64,000 nucleotides of DNA from JADFNO01 sp965369945 (GCA_965369945.1 CBDUST010000001.1:1-64000); one strand, 5' to 3'; positions 52,266 to 61,941 are shown, counted from the first letter of the stretch. The notes: a model not told the origin generated them from the letters alone. Numbers and translations are program-made.

Positions 52266-54338
52266 ATGACCAACGTGCAGCAAGTCATCAAGAGAGCCCG
52301 ACGCCGATTGACCGCTGCGGCCGCAATTCGCCGCTCCGGGACCGCGATTGCCATCTCAGCGGGGGCGGGGCTGGTGCTGCTGGCAGTTGATCGACTGGCA
52401 GACTTGAACATCGCGCTGCCGATCTACCTGGTCGTTGTTGGACTGGGGCTCGCTACGGGTATTGGACATGCCCTAATCACCCGCCCCGAACGCCTGGCCG
52501 TGGCTGTACGTCTTGACCGCCGACTTGGGTTGCGCGACCGGTTGGGATCAGCCGAGGCGATCCGAACTGGACAAGTTCAAGATGAGGGTTTTGCAGGATT
52601 AGTTGAGCTCGATGCGCAGCGCACAAGCCAAGGGCTGGACATCAAGCGAGCCACGCCTATCCATCTCACGCTCAATTGGTTCGTGGCGGGCGGATTAGTT
52701 GGCATCCTGGGGTTGGGCTTTGCGTTTGTTCCATCGCTCACCAAACAGACAAACGCTGGGGGGCAGACCGCCGAAGCGCAACACGAGGCGCAACTTCAAT
52801 CGCAGGAGATCTCGCAAACCATCCAAGAGGCGGTCGCCCAGATCGATGATGAAGAGCTGGATGAGCAAACGCGCCAAGAACTCGCATCGTTAGAACGCTT
52901 GGCTCAGCAGCTTGGCAATGAGGGGACTTCGTCGGATGAGGTGGCGGAGGCACGTGATCGATCCGCAGGGCAGCTTGCGGAATTAGCGGATCGAATTGCT
53001 GAGGAATCGCAGCGGAATCTGCGCGCCGCCGATGCGGTGGCTGAGCGTTTCACCGGTATGGAGCCGGTTGATGCGCCGATGTCCGCGGAAGAATTCGCCG
53101 AGGCGCTTCGCAACGGCGAGTTTGGTGAGGCGGCGGATCTGCTGGACGAACTGATGGCCGATGAACAAGGCCTATCTGATGAACAGCGCGGTGAAGTGGC
53201 TGATCATCTACGCGAGGTGAGCGAGCAACTCACCGAGCCGAGTGGCGATTCGACTGATGAACAATTGGAAAACGTCCGCGAAGCATTGGGCGATCTTGGA
53301 ATGGAGGAGCAGGATGTCGATGATCTGCTCAACGATGAAATGTCCGAGGATGAGCTTCAGCGCGTTTTGGAAGATCGCCAGATTGATCAGGATGTCGCGC
53401 AAGAGCTTGCTGAGGACATCGAGCGAGTGAAGGAGCAACAGCGAGTCGATGAGCAAGCGGACGATGAAGCGAAGGCGATGAGTGAAGCGATGGAGGATGC
53501 TGCGGACAAACTTGAGGGCCGTGATCCCCAATCACAAGCTGATCAAGCTGCCGAGCAAGATCAGCGCCAGACTGAGCAGCGCTCAGAGGAGCAGTCTTCC
53601 GAACAACCCAACGCTGAGCAGCGAGAAGGCGAACGACAGACCGAGCAAACGCAGCGACAGACTGCGACCGAAGAACGCGGCGGAGACGAGCAGCGTGAGG
53701 TACCGGTAAACATACCTGAAGGTGAGCAACAGCAGCGCGAAGCACAAGAGCAACGAGTACCTGAACCGGAAGGGCAACCTGACGGGCAACCCAAGGGCCC
53801 CAAGGAGATGCCACAGTCGTTGCAGCAAATGCTGCGGCGTTTGGCCGAGGCGGGACGTGAGGCGGAGAAAGGCAAAGCCGACAGTGAACGTCTGCGCGAG
53901 GCGGCTCGCAAACTGGCTGATACGATGAGCGACGAACAGAAACAAGATTTCGCGCAGAAATGGATGCGTGACTTCGGGTCGAAGTCGGGCACCGATCGCG
54001 GGCAACGTACCCAAACCACGCCGCCCGATCAATCACCTTTCAGTGAGACCGAGCTGGTCGACATCGGCGGCGACGAGGAGGCAAGCAACATCATCGCCAC
54101 TTGGCTGGGTGACGAAGCGATCGAAGGTGATCCGCAGCGCACAACGCGCGGTGGTGAAGTGATTCGCCGAGCCCAATCCGCCGCCGAGCAAGCCGTCGAT
54201 CAGTCTGCTGTGCCGCGTCGTTACCACGAGTTGATTCAACGATACTTCGGCCAACTTGACAAGACCGTCGACAAAGCCGCCACATCGAACAAGTCAGCCC
54301 CCCCGGCCAAACCAACGGCCAAACCGGATGGATCGTGA
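52266..54338 (+). CDS. DUF4175-like membrane protein with long acidic Gln/Glu-rich coiled coil
   Basis: 690 aa. Three N-terminal membrane segments (TAIAISAGAGLVLLAVDRL; ALPIYLVVVGLGLATGIGHALI; WFVAGGLVGILGLGFAFVP) surround a conserved AVRLDRRLGLRDRLGSAEAI. The next 400 residues are acidic helices, then a Gln/Glu-rich part (about residues 425-510). A compact C-terminal tail contains RRYHELIQRYFGQL. The membrane layout and RLDRRLGLRDRL resemble DUF4175 proteins encoded near VWA/Bat genes. The stop overlaps the next gene's start (GTGA), so the two are co-translated. Likely part of a Bat-type surface complex. Confidence 0.75.
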   Translation: MTNVQQVIKRARRRLTAAAAIRRSGTAIAISAGAGLVLLAVDRLADLNIALPIYLVVVGLGLATGIGHALITRPERLAVAVRLDRRLGLRDRLGSAEAIRTGQVQDEGFAGLVELDAQRTSQGLDIKRATPIHLTLNWFVAGGLVGILGLGFAFVPSLTKQTNAGGQTAEAQHEAQLQSQEISQTIQEAVAQIDDEELDEQTRQELASLERLAQQLGNEGTSSDEVAEARDRSAGQLAELADRIAEESQRNLRAADAVAERFTGMEPVDAPMSAEEFAEALRNGEFGEAADLLDELMADEQGLSDEQRGEVADHLREVSEQLTEPSGDSTDEQLENVREALGDLGMEEQDVDDLLNDEMSEDELQRVLEDRQIDQDVAQELAEDIERVKEQQRVDEQADDEAKAMSEAMEDAADKLEGRDPQSQADQAAEQDQRQTEQRSEEQSSEQPNAEQREGERQTEQTQRQTATEERGGDEQREVPVNIPEGEQQQREAQEQRVPEPEGQPDGQPKGPKEMPQSLQQMLRRLAEAGREAEKGKADSERLREAARKLADTMSDEQKQDFAQKWMRDFGSKSGTDRGQRTQTTPPDQSPFSETELVDIGGDEEASNIIATWLGDEAIEGDPQRTTRGGEVIRRAQSAAEQAVDQSAVPRRYHELIQRYFGQLDKTVDKAATSNKSAPPAKPTAKPDGS

Positions 54339-57300
54339 ACCTTCGCTTTGACCAGCCTGAGTTATTGCTGCTGGCTCTGCTCGGCATCCCGCTAGCGGTG
54401 CTGGGTTGGCGATGGCTTTCGGGGATGGATCATGTGCGTCGCAGTGTCGTAACTTTGCTGCGCGTTGGCCTCATCGTAGCGCTTTCGGTCATGTTGGCCG
54501 GACCGCGCACCATCCAAGAGCACGACGACCTTACCGTGATCGGGCTGCTCGATGTCAGCGGATCGATTGCGCGGTTTGCGCAACTCCCGGAGATTCCCGA
54601 ACTTGGAAGGCAATCGAATCTCGAATATATGCGCCGTTGGTTTCGTGCCGCCACAAACACCAAAGCACCCGACGACCGGTTCGGCTTGATCGTCTTCGAC
54701 GGCAAGGCGACGGTGATCTCAGTGCCAACCAAAGGCGATTACATCGACGATGATCTTGATGTGCGCATCATGGAGGGGACGAACCTTGCAGAGTCGATCA
54801 CCTTGGCGCTAGCGATGTTCCCGGCGCAGACCGCCAAGCGGCTGGTGCTCGTCAGTGACGGGAACGAGACGATCGGCGATGCACTTCAGGCTGCCCAGCA
54901 AGCTGCGGCTGGGTCGCTCGTTCGCCAAGACACATCCCAGATGAGTCGAACCTCGATCCCAATCGACGTCGCGCCGATCGAATATGAAGTGACGGGCGAC
55001 GTGCAGGTGGTGCGCGTTGAGACGCCGCCGATTGCTCAACCAGGTCAGACGGTTACCGTTCGAATGCTGCTTTCAGCGACAGCCCCCACGGCAGGGCGAT
55101 TGACGCTGCGCCGCGAGGGCGAGCCGATTGACCTCAACGGTGCGGAACCGGGCGTTGCCCGGCGGATCGTTGCGCCGCAGGGCAATTCGATTCAACTGGC
55201 CCAGGCTGTCCTCGGCGAAACCCCGATCAACCGATTTGAGGTGATTTTCGAGCCTGAGGATCCGACGACTGATGCGCTATCAGAAAACAACTCTGCTGAA
55301 GCGTTTACCGCCACGCCAAGTCGGGGCAGCGTACTCTTGCTTGATGCCCGCTCGACTCGGGATTCCAACGTGTTGGCGGAGACGTTGCGGCGAGCTGACC
55401 TTCCCGTTCGGGTCATGAGGCCCGACTCCCTTGGCGACGATCTTCTGTCACTGCAAAGTTACGACCTCATCATTCTCGACAACGTCTCCGCGACCGATCT
55501 CAACACACAACAGCACGAACTATTGAGTCGCTACGTTCATGACTTGGCGGGCGGGCTCATCATGGTCGGAGGCGAGAATAGTTTCGGGGCCGGCGGGTGG
55601 AATGGAACAGAGTTGGAGAAGGTGTTGCCGCTTGAACTCGATCCAGCGAAGGAAGCGAGATTGCCCGAAGCGGCGTTGGTGCTGGTGATGGATAAATCAG
55701 GTTCGATGAACCAACCGGTCGCCGGCGCGCGGGCCTCGCAGCAACGCGTGGCCAACGAAGCGGCGGCCTTGGCCATTGAATCACTGCGCAGTGAGAGCCT
55801 CATTGGCGTTGTCACATTCGATTTCTCCGCTCACATCCACGTTCCGTTGCAACGAAATAACGAGCCCCATCGCATCGCTGATCGTGTGCGCGGCATCACC
55901 GCTGACGGCGGGACGAATCTTCGCCCGGCCCTGCAGACGGCCCTTGATATGCTCAGCACTGTCGAAGCGGAACGCAAGCGCATCGTCTGCCTCAGCGATG
56001 GTCGATCACATTCCACCAACCTCGACGACATCGTCAACGCGATGACCGCCCAGAACATCAAGCTCACCACCATCGCGATCGGAGATGACGCTGATCATCA
56101 GACGTTGAGTCACCTGGCCGAACTGGGTGGCGGAGAGTTCTATCGCGTGCTCAATCCGCGCACGTTACCGCGAATTCTCGTCGATGCCGTGCAGGTGATC
56201 AATAAACCGCTGCTGAAAGAAGTTCCGTTCATACCGGTTGTGCGCCCAACTGGTTCGACGCTGACGGTTGGCATGGACCAAGCGCCGATCCTGGATGGGT
56301 TGGTCATTACTTCGCTGCGGGACGATCCCAAAGTCACGTTGGAGATGACGCATCCCGACGGCGAACCGTTACTTGCACATTGGCAGGTTGGGATGGGACG
56401 CACTGCGGCTTTCACGTCCGACGCCGATGGCCAGTGGTCGCAGCGCTGGATCGACTGGCCGGGTTATGCGTCGTTCTGGGCGCAGCTCGCGCGGACCATC
56501 GCTCGACCGCCAACCAGCCAGGACACGGAAATGACCGCGATCATCGAGCAGGGCCGTTTGAATATCACGATCGAAGCTGCGGATGAAGAGACGGGATTCA
56601 TGGATTACATGCACGTTGAAGGCGTGGTGTACGGCCCCGATGGGAAAACTATTCCCGTTCGATTGCGCCAAAGCGCGCCTGGGCGATATGAGACATCGGT
56701 GCCGGCGACGGCCCCGGGCAATTATGTCGTGGCGCTGAGCCCACGTCGGGGCGACCAAAGACTTGCACCAGTGATCGGGGGCGCAACGCAATCGTCGAAT
56801 CCCGAGTTTCGCAGATATCGATCGAACCGTGCGCGGCTTGAGCAGATCGCTGAGCTGACCGGTGGACGAGTGCTTGAGATCGCCAATCCGCAAGCGGCTG
56901 ACCTGTTTGATCGCACAGGAATGCCTCCGAGCATCTCAGCGCTGCCTGCGTGGCGAACGATCCTGTGGTGGGCGCTGTTTGTGATGTTGTTGGATGTTGC
57001 AGCGCGGCGTTTGGCGTGGGACGTTGAATTGCTGCGGAAACTCATAGCCAGGGCGGTGGCGCGCGTCGCCCCGGCACATGTGCGTGGGACGGAAGCTGCG
57101 GCGACACTGGCAACACTTCGGCAGGTGAGTAGTGATCTTGATCCGCAGCGCGCAGCCCGCGCCGTGCAAGGCCCCCGGATTCGGGAAGCGCGGCGACCGA
57201 AGCGGCCGAAGGTCCGACCTCAAGCGACGGAAGCGCCGCAACCGCCGGACTCATCGAAGGTCGCTTCTGTTTTGTCGTCGTTTCTGGGCAGGTCATCGCC

Positions 57301-57439
57301 GAAGGAATCAAAGACGCCGCTGCCTGATGAACCGCACGATGCGTCCGGTGCGAGCGAAACCACCAGTGGTTTGCTTGCCGCCAAGCGCCGTGCTCGCGAG
57401 CGGCTTGGTGGTGAGAAGCCTGAAGAGCCCGGTCAGTGA
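54335..57439 (+). CDS. Large membrane protein with two VWA-like domains and a glutamine-amidotransferase-like domain
   Basis: 1034 aa, GTG start inside the stop of the previous gene. Two N-terminal membrane segments (LLLALLGIPLAVLGW; LLRVGLIVALSVMLAG). A VWA-like domain from residue about 65 has DVSGSIARF. A class-I amidotransferase-like region lies at about 330-440 (SYDLIILDNVSATDL, GGLIMVGGENSFGAGGW), without a visible catalytic Cys. The second VWA, from about 445, has DKSGSMNQP and ITADGGTNLRPAL. A last membrane segment at about 870 precedes a basic cytoplasmic tail. This is the usual domain order of planctomycete BatA-like proteins. Function inferred: scaffold in a metal-dependent adhesion complex. 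Confidence 0.85.
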   Translation: MNLRFDQPELLLLALLGIPLAVLGWRWLSGMDHVRRSVVTLLRVGLIVALSVMLAGPRTIQEHDDLTVIGLLDVSGSIARFAQLPEIPELGRQSNLEYMRRWFRAATNTKAPDDRFGLIVFDGKATVISVPTKGDYIDDDLDVRIMEGTNLAESITLALAMFPAQTAKRLVLVSDGNETIGDALQAAQQAAAGSLVRQDTSQMSRTSIPIDVAPIEYEVTGDVQVVRVETPPIAQPGQTVTVRMLLSATAPTAGRLTLRREGEPIDLNGAEPGVARRIVAPQGNSIQLAQAVLGETPINRFEVIFEPEDPTTDALSENNSAEAFTATPSRGSVLLLDARSTRDSNVLAETLRRADLPVRVMRPDSLGDDLLSLQSYDLIILDNVSATDLNTQQHELLSRYVHDLAGGLIMVGGENSFGAGGWNGTELEKVLPLELDPAKEARLPEAALVLVMDKSGSMNQPVAGARASQQRVANEAAALAIESLRSESLIGVVTFDFSAHIHVPLQRNNEPHRIADRVRGITADGGTNLRPALQTALDMLSTVEAERKRIVCLSDGRSHSTNLDDIVNAMTAQNIKLTTIAIGDDADHQTLSHLAELGGGEFYRVLNPRTLPRILVDAVQVINKPLLKEVPFIPVVRPTGSTLTVGMDQAPILDGLVITSLRDDPKVTLEMTHPDGEPLLAHWQVGMGRTAAFTSDADGQWSQRWIDWPGYASFWAQLARTIARPPTSQDTEMTAIIEQGRLNITIEAADEETGFMDYMHVEGVVYGPDGKTIPVRLRQSAPGRYETSVPATAPGNYVVALSPRRGDQRLAPVIGGATQSSNPEFRRYRSNRARLEQIAELTGGRVLEIANPQAADLFDRTGMPPSISALPAWRTILWWALFVMLLDVAARRLAWDVELLRKLIARAVARVAPAHVRGTEAAATLATLRQVSSDLDPQRAARAVQGPRIREARRPKRPKVRPQATEAPQPPDSSKVASVLSSFLGRSSPKESKTPLPDEPHDASGASETTSGLLAAKRRARERLGGEKPEEPGQ

Positions 57440-57467
57440 CGTGACCACGCCCAATGGATCGTCGAAG

Positions 57468-58856
57468 CTACGAATACGCCTTCACGATTTCAGCTTGTGG
57501 GTAATACCAAGCCACGATGTCACGATGATTCTTGCCATCACGGGCTAATTGTTCTGCGCCATATTGACACATACCTGCCCCGTGGCCAAGTCCGTGCCCT
57601 CGGAAAATCACTGTGGATTCTTCAACTACAGCGCTTAGGTACGAACTCATCAGCCGCTGTTGAGGTGCGGCTAATCCCTGCCCTCGGTAGTTGGCGGCGC
57701 GCATGAACTCTTCAGCGGACAGCTCGACACGGTGTTCGCGCACATCCGTCACGGCAAATCGCATCGGTCGTTGATGCACGTTCGATTCCGTGACTTCGAT
57801 CGCGGCGATTGTCGCCAATCCTTTGAGGTCATCACGACGGCGAACGTTTCCATAGGCAATGAGGCGGCGTGTCAGCGCTTCGACCGGCCGCTCGATCCGC
57901 CAATTGGCGACTTTGACTTCGGTACAGACATCTCGACCCACACGGCCGGCAAGCGGAGCGACGTCGTTGGCCGGGTGGTCCCCGATAACGTCGACGGCTC
58001 GGGCAGCCAGCCCACCGCAACAACTTGAGTAATACCCGGGCACGAGCGCGGCGTCGTACGCCAGCACTTGGCCGCGCGTCGACTGCACCGCATCGAGCGT
58101 GTCGTCGTGTTTGACGCGCCCAATGTAGACCTGTGACATTGCGGTGTTCGTGACGTCGTAGGCACGGCGGCCCTGGAACAACGTGTGTTCAGAACAGGCG
58201 AAACTTCTGGCTGCGATCGCCTGCGCCGCTCGAGTCTCAAATTTCCAATGATCGAACAGCTCGGCGGCAACCACACCCGGCAAATAGGCTTCCAGCGGAA
58301 CGAGATTAATCACGTCGAATGATTCGGCGCTCTGATCGGTCCGCGATTCGATACGCAGTGATCCCGGATAAACGCGATCGTTGAACCGGATGGTGGGCTT
58401 GGCGCCACTGAGCGAGGCGATGTCGAGTCCGTCCAGGCTTTCAACCGGAATGCGGCGATTGTCAGTATCAACGATGGACCATCGATCGGAGGCCACGCTG
58501 ACTTGCAACGGTCCACGCAGGACGATTTCTCCAGCCGACAACGCCAGCGGGAAGACGCGCAGCCATTGATCGGCCTCGCCGATCTGAACCGACGTGGTCT
58601 GAGCGCGGGCCCTGAAAACGCGGACTCGCATCATCGGCTCGGCCGTGGGCAAAGGCGGTCGCCGCCGGTGATCTGCACCGGCTAATCCCGGCTTGTCGTC
58701 TGTGGCCGCTGCGTCGTCGCCAGCACGGTCCGATGAACTCGATTTGGATTCACACCCGCTGAGCGCTGTCGGCGCCGTTGCCAACGCGGCCATTCGTGCC
58801 AGAAATGATCGACGAGATGGATTCGTCCGTCCGTGGATAAAGTCAGTGTAGATCAG
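57468..58856 (-). CDS. Tat-exported SpoIID/LytB-family lipoprotein, start codon non-standard
   Basis: Catalogue-style start would be ATG 58793 (441 aa). But the same frame upstream reads NPSRRSFLAR before that ATG, a clear twin-arginine motif, followed by MAALATAPTALSGC with a lipobox Cys. No ATG, GTG or TTG lies between the stop at 58860-58862 and the ATG. CTG at 58856 or ACG at 58826 are the candidates, so the given 5' end is a guess. The SpoIID domain covers about residues 150-440 from the ATG (LVPLEAYLPGVVAAELF, WKFETRAAQAIAARSFA, FRGHGLGHGAGMCQYGA). In relatives it cleaves or binds peptidoglycan glycan strands. Convergent with the VWA gene. Confidence 0.85.
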   Translation of the reverse strand: MIYTDFIHGRTNPSRRSFLARMAALATAPTALSGCESKSSSSDRAGDDAAATDDKPGLAGADHRRRPPLPTAEPMMRVRVFRARAQTTSVQIGEADQWLRVFPLALSAGEIVLRGPLQVSVASDRWSIVDTDNRRIPVESLDGLDIASLSGAKPTIRFNDRVYPGSLRIESRTDQSAESFDVINLVPLEAYLPGVVAAELFDHWKFETRAAQAIAARSFACSEHTLFQGRRAYDVTNTAMSQVYIGRVKHDDTLDAVQSTRGQVLAYDAALVPGYYSSCCGGLAARAVDVIGDHPANDVAPLAGRVGRDVCTEVKVANWRIERPVEALTRRLIAYGNVRRRDDLKGLATIAAIEVTESNVHQRPMRFAVTDVREHRVELSAEEFMRAANYRGQGLAAPQQRLMSSYLSAVVEESTVIFRGHGLGHGAGMCQYGAEQLARDGKNHRDIVAWYYPQAEIVKAYS

Positions 58857-59166
58857 CTTCTACGCTTAGGCCACGAGCGTTCTAGGTTCTGTCTGATGGA
58901 TCAAGAGAGTGCACTTCATTCTTGGTGGGACGGGCTTCCAACCCGTCCTCTTCACTCTTAGATAGAGACGGGCAGGTCTCCATAGGCGACTCGCCGAGGC
59001 GAAATGCCTACGGAGACCTGCCCGTGCGACTCATCATGGCGTGACATCTGCACGGGCAGGATGCCCGTGCCACCGGAGTCGCGCCGATCGACCGTTGGGA
59101 CCAGTAAGCTCATCGTGGCGTGAGATGACTAACGCACGCAGCCGCTACATCTTCAGTGAAACTGCT
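58857..59166. other. Intergenic stretch with three GC-rich hairpins
   Basis: No gene seen. Hairpin 1: GGACGGG/CCCGTCC with 7-base loop (58928-58948). Hairpin 2: 14-bp perfect stem ACGGGCAGGTCTCC (58968-58981) with 59012-59025, a mismatch, then TAGGC (58983-58987) with GCCTA (59006-59010). Hairpin 3: GCACGGGCA-GGA-TGCCCGTGC (59050-59070). All contain CGGGC, so they look like one family of dispersed elements. None has a T-run. Confidence 0.7.
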
Positions 59167-60096
59167 CTAGTCGAGGTTTCGCAGGCCGAGTTGGAAATCG
59201 CCCAGCTTCTCACCGATTTCGGTGAGGCTTGTCTGGCCGAAGTTCTTGACCCCCATCAATTCAGCCTCGGTTCGGGTGGCCAGATCGCCAATCGTCTGGA
59301 TGCCAAGGAATTGAAGGGCCTTGCGTGCTCGGACAGACAGATCCAAGACCGAAATGGGTTTGCCGAGAACAGCTTCGGAAGCTCTGCCGCGCAGTTGATC
59401 GTAGATTTCCTTGCGGACCCGGCTGTACTGACCCTCGAGCCCTTGGCCGAGCCGAAATCCCTTGGACGCCAGCATGGTCTTTATCTCCACGAGCGACGTC
59501 TCACCGAAGTTCTTATAGCTCAGCAGCTCGGCCTCGGTGATCTTCAGCAGATCGCCGAGCGTGCGAATCTGCATCTTCTTGAGACAGTTGCGAGCCCGCA
59601 CCGAAAGTTCAAAATCGGTAACAGGCGTATCGAGCAGGGCGTTGCGCTTGGCCAAGTCGCGGGCATGCTCCTCGTCGTAGTACATGTCCTTGGACGCCTG
59701 TACGTCCTTCATATACTTCAACGCGCGAGGATGATTGGGGCACGTCTCGAGGATCTGCCGAAGGCATTTCTCCGCTTGGGCAATCTCGCCTCGGTCCTCG
59801 TAGACCACAGCGAGATTCAACAGGGCGTTGACGTGCGGCTGATCGCGCAGGCACAACTGCTCGTACAGAGCCACCGCCTCGTCCTCTTCCCCCAGCAGAT
59901 CGAGGAAGTAGGCCAGCTTGAACTCATATTCTGCGTTGTCGCCAACCTGAACAGCCTTGCGAAGCAAGACCGCAGCATTGCCGCGGTCTCCATCAGCCTC
60001 AGCCATCAACGCCGCTTCGTAGTGGGCTTGGGCCGCCTTGGGGTCGATTGCCGCGGCCCGTTTACCGATCATCGTGTCGAGGACATCCTGACTCAC
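59167..60096 (-). CDS. TPR protein with two RNA-polymerase-alpha C-terminal domains
   Basis: 309 aa from GTG 60096, which has GGAGGT seven bases upstream; the frame is open to 60174. Residues about 20-135 hold three TPR units (AAQAHYEAALMAEADGDRGN, VALYEQLCLRDQPHVNALLN, CLRQILETCPNHPRAL). Residues about 160-225 and 250-305 are two copies of the alpha-CTD helix-hairpin-helix fold: FELSVRARNCLKKMQIRTLG with FGETSLVEI, and LDLSVRARKALQFLGIQTIG with FGQTSLTEI. In RNA polymerase this domain binds UP-element DNA and activators. A regulator that mimics or replaces alpha-CTD contacts is inferred. Confidence 0.85.
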   Translation of the reverse strand: MSQDVLDTMIGKRAAAIDPKAAQAHYEAALMAEADGDRGNAAVLLRKAVQVGDNAEYEFKLAYFLDLLGEEDEAVALYEQLCLRDQPHVNALLNLAVVYEDRGEIAQAEKCLRQILETCPNHPRALKYMKDVQASKDMYYDEEHARDLAKRNALLDTPVTDFELSVRARNCLKKMQIRTLGDLLKITEAELLSYKNFGETSLVEIKTMLASKGFRLGQGLEGQYSRVRKEIYDQLRGRASEAVLGKPISVLDLSVRARKALQFLGIQTIGDLATRTEAELMGVKNFGQTSLTEIGEKLGDFQLGLRNLD

Positions 60097-60198
60097 CACA
60101 ACTACCTCCAAAGCATGTGTTACCCCCGGCCGCGAGGAATCCCCTAGCGTAGCACCCACGTCCCCAGCGGACAAACAAGCCCGCCCCAGCTCGACATA

Positions 60199-61776
60199 TC
60201 AGCCCTTGCGACCCTCGCCGGCCTCGGCCATCGACTCGGCGATATCCCGCACAGCGGCGTCGGCAGTCCCAGCCGGCAGCCCGGGACCGATCGGCGCGAC
60301 TTCCATCGCTTCCTTCTGGGGCGTACTCAGCAGTTTGATCGACCGCCAGCGACCCGACTCGAAACGCCAGGACATCGTGATGCCGTAGATGATGATGTAC
60401 ACCGAAGCCCCGATCCACGGCCCGACGGATTCCAACTCCGGCCACAGGACGGTCATCGCCCAGCCGCCGGCCACGATAAACGTCCAGCTATAGATAACGG
60501 TGACGATGCCCGGCCAGACGGTATCGCCAGCCCCGCGCAGACCGCCGGTGTAGACGATGCCGAACGCATCGACCGTTTGGAAGATCGCGGCGCAGATCAT
60601 GAGTTTTGCGCCGATCGAAATGATAAGTTCAGCTTGGGCGGCTGTGACGTCGCTGCCACCCACGAACCAACCGATCAGTTCGCGTCGAAAAACATAGAAG
60701 ACGACAGCGCATACGGTCATGTAGACCATCGCCATGCCAACGCCGAGCCGCGCTCGGGCTGAGGCTACCTCCGGCTGCCCAGCCCCGATGTACTTGCCGA
60801 CCAGCGATGTCACGGCCACCGAGAAACCCACCGCGGGCATGAAACTCAGATGCATGAACTTTAGCGTCGCCCAGCCGGCGGTCATGTGATCAGCACCGAA
60901 CTTGCCTACCAAAACCGTCATGAACAGCGACCAGCAAACGATCTCGTTGCCAAACTGCACCGCGGCAGGCCAGCCGATCCTTATGAGGTCCCTGATCGGC
61001 TTCCACGCTGGTCGCCAAGCGCTGCGCGAGTGAAGCTCAGCGTTCATCTTTGGTCCCAGGAAAATCGCTGCTGGTATAGCGACTTCCACCAACGTGCCGA
61101 TCACCGTCCCGATCGCTGCGCCGAAAAGACCCAAAGCCGGTACGCCAGGCACGCCGGGGATACCCCACGCGGGTATTCCAGCCTCACCGAATATCAACAC
61201 GTAGTTGGCACCGATGTTGACAGCGTTTCCGACCAGCGCGCAGACCGTCACTACCTTTGGTCGATGCAGGCCAAAGAAGTAATGATGCAGACCCTTGCCC
61301 GTCATCAAGATGACAGCGCCGAGGATCAGGATCTGCGCATAACCGCTTTCAAGTCTGATCAGCTCGTCGCGCTGAGGAACCACAGCCGGATCGTGCATCT
61401 GCCCGAAGAGCCACGGCAGGCACAACCCAAACGGCAGCAACACGACCGCCCACATCGCAAGGCTGAACCAAAACGACGCCCACGCATACTTCGGGCCGTT
61501 CTCAGGCGTCTTCGCCCCAAGGTTCTGACTCACGTACGTATTGACCACTGTAAGAAAGCCAAATGCAAAGGCAATCGGCGTAAACGACCATATTCCGCCG
61601 TTGCCTTGCGCCGCCACCGCCAAGGGATCGACCTGCGCCACCATCAGCCCGTCCATGAACTGCATCACCGTGTAGCTGGTCATGGTCAGCACGGTCGGCC
61701 AGGCGATCGACCACACTTCGCCCAGCGCGTGCAGCGGACCGTCGGTTATATTCAGTTGCGGAGCGTGATCGGACAT
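60199..61776 (-). CDS. MATE-family multidrug/Na+ antiporter
   Basis: 525 aa, about 12 membrane segments. Typical MATE features: WPTVLTMTSYTVMQFMDGLMVAQVDP at the start, FGFLTVVNTYVSQNLGA in helix 2, and the second-half counterparts IGWPAAVQFGNEIVCW and GFSVAVTSLVGKYIGAGQ. It exports organic cations or drugs in exchange for Na+ or H+. The C-terminal 45 residues are a cytoplasmic tail. It lies upstream of the TPR-alphaCTD gene on the same strand, about 100 bases apart, possibly co-transcribed. Confidence 0.92.
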   Translation of the reverse strand: MSDHAPQLNITDGPLHALGEVWSIAWPTVLTMTSYTVMQFMDGLMVAQVDPLAVAAQGNGGIWSFTPIAFAFGFLTVVNTYVSQNLGAKTPENGPKYAWASFWFSLAMWAVVLLPFGLCLPWLFGQMHDPAVVPQRDELIRLESGYAQILILGAVILMTGKGLHHYFFGLHRPKVVTVCALVGNAVNIGANYVLIFGEAGIPAWGIPGVPGVPALGLFGAAIGTVIGTLVEVAIPAAIFLGPKMNAELHSRSAWRPAWKPIRDLIRIGWPAAVQFGNEIVCWSLFMTVLVGKFGADHMTAGWATLKFMHLSFMPAVGFSVAVTSLVGKYIGAGQPEVASARARLGVGMAMVYMTVCAVVFYVFRRELIGWFVGGSDVTAAQAELIISIGAKLMICAAIFQTVDAFGIVYTGGLRGAGDTVWPGIVTVIYSWTFIVAGGWAMTVLWPELESVGPWIGASVYIIIYGITMSWRFESGRWRSIKLLSTPQKEAMEVAPIGPGLPAGTADAAVRDIAESMAEAGEGRKG

Positions 61777-61941
61777 GGCGACTCAGTGCGGGCAAAGGCG
61801 GATCGTAGGCACGATCTGAAGGAATGACTTGACGGTTTGGTCAAACGTTCGTGCTTCAGGCGTCCGTTCACTCTACGATGGAGTGCTTCAGCGTGCGATC
61901 CTCGGTGGATCGACTCGCTGGGAACACGAAGGGAGTCGGCA

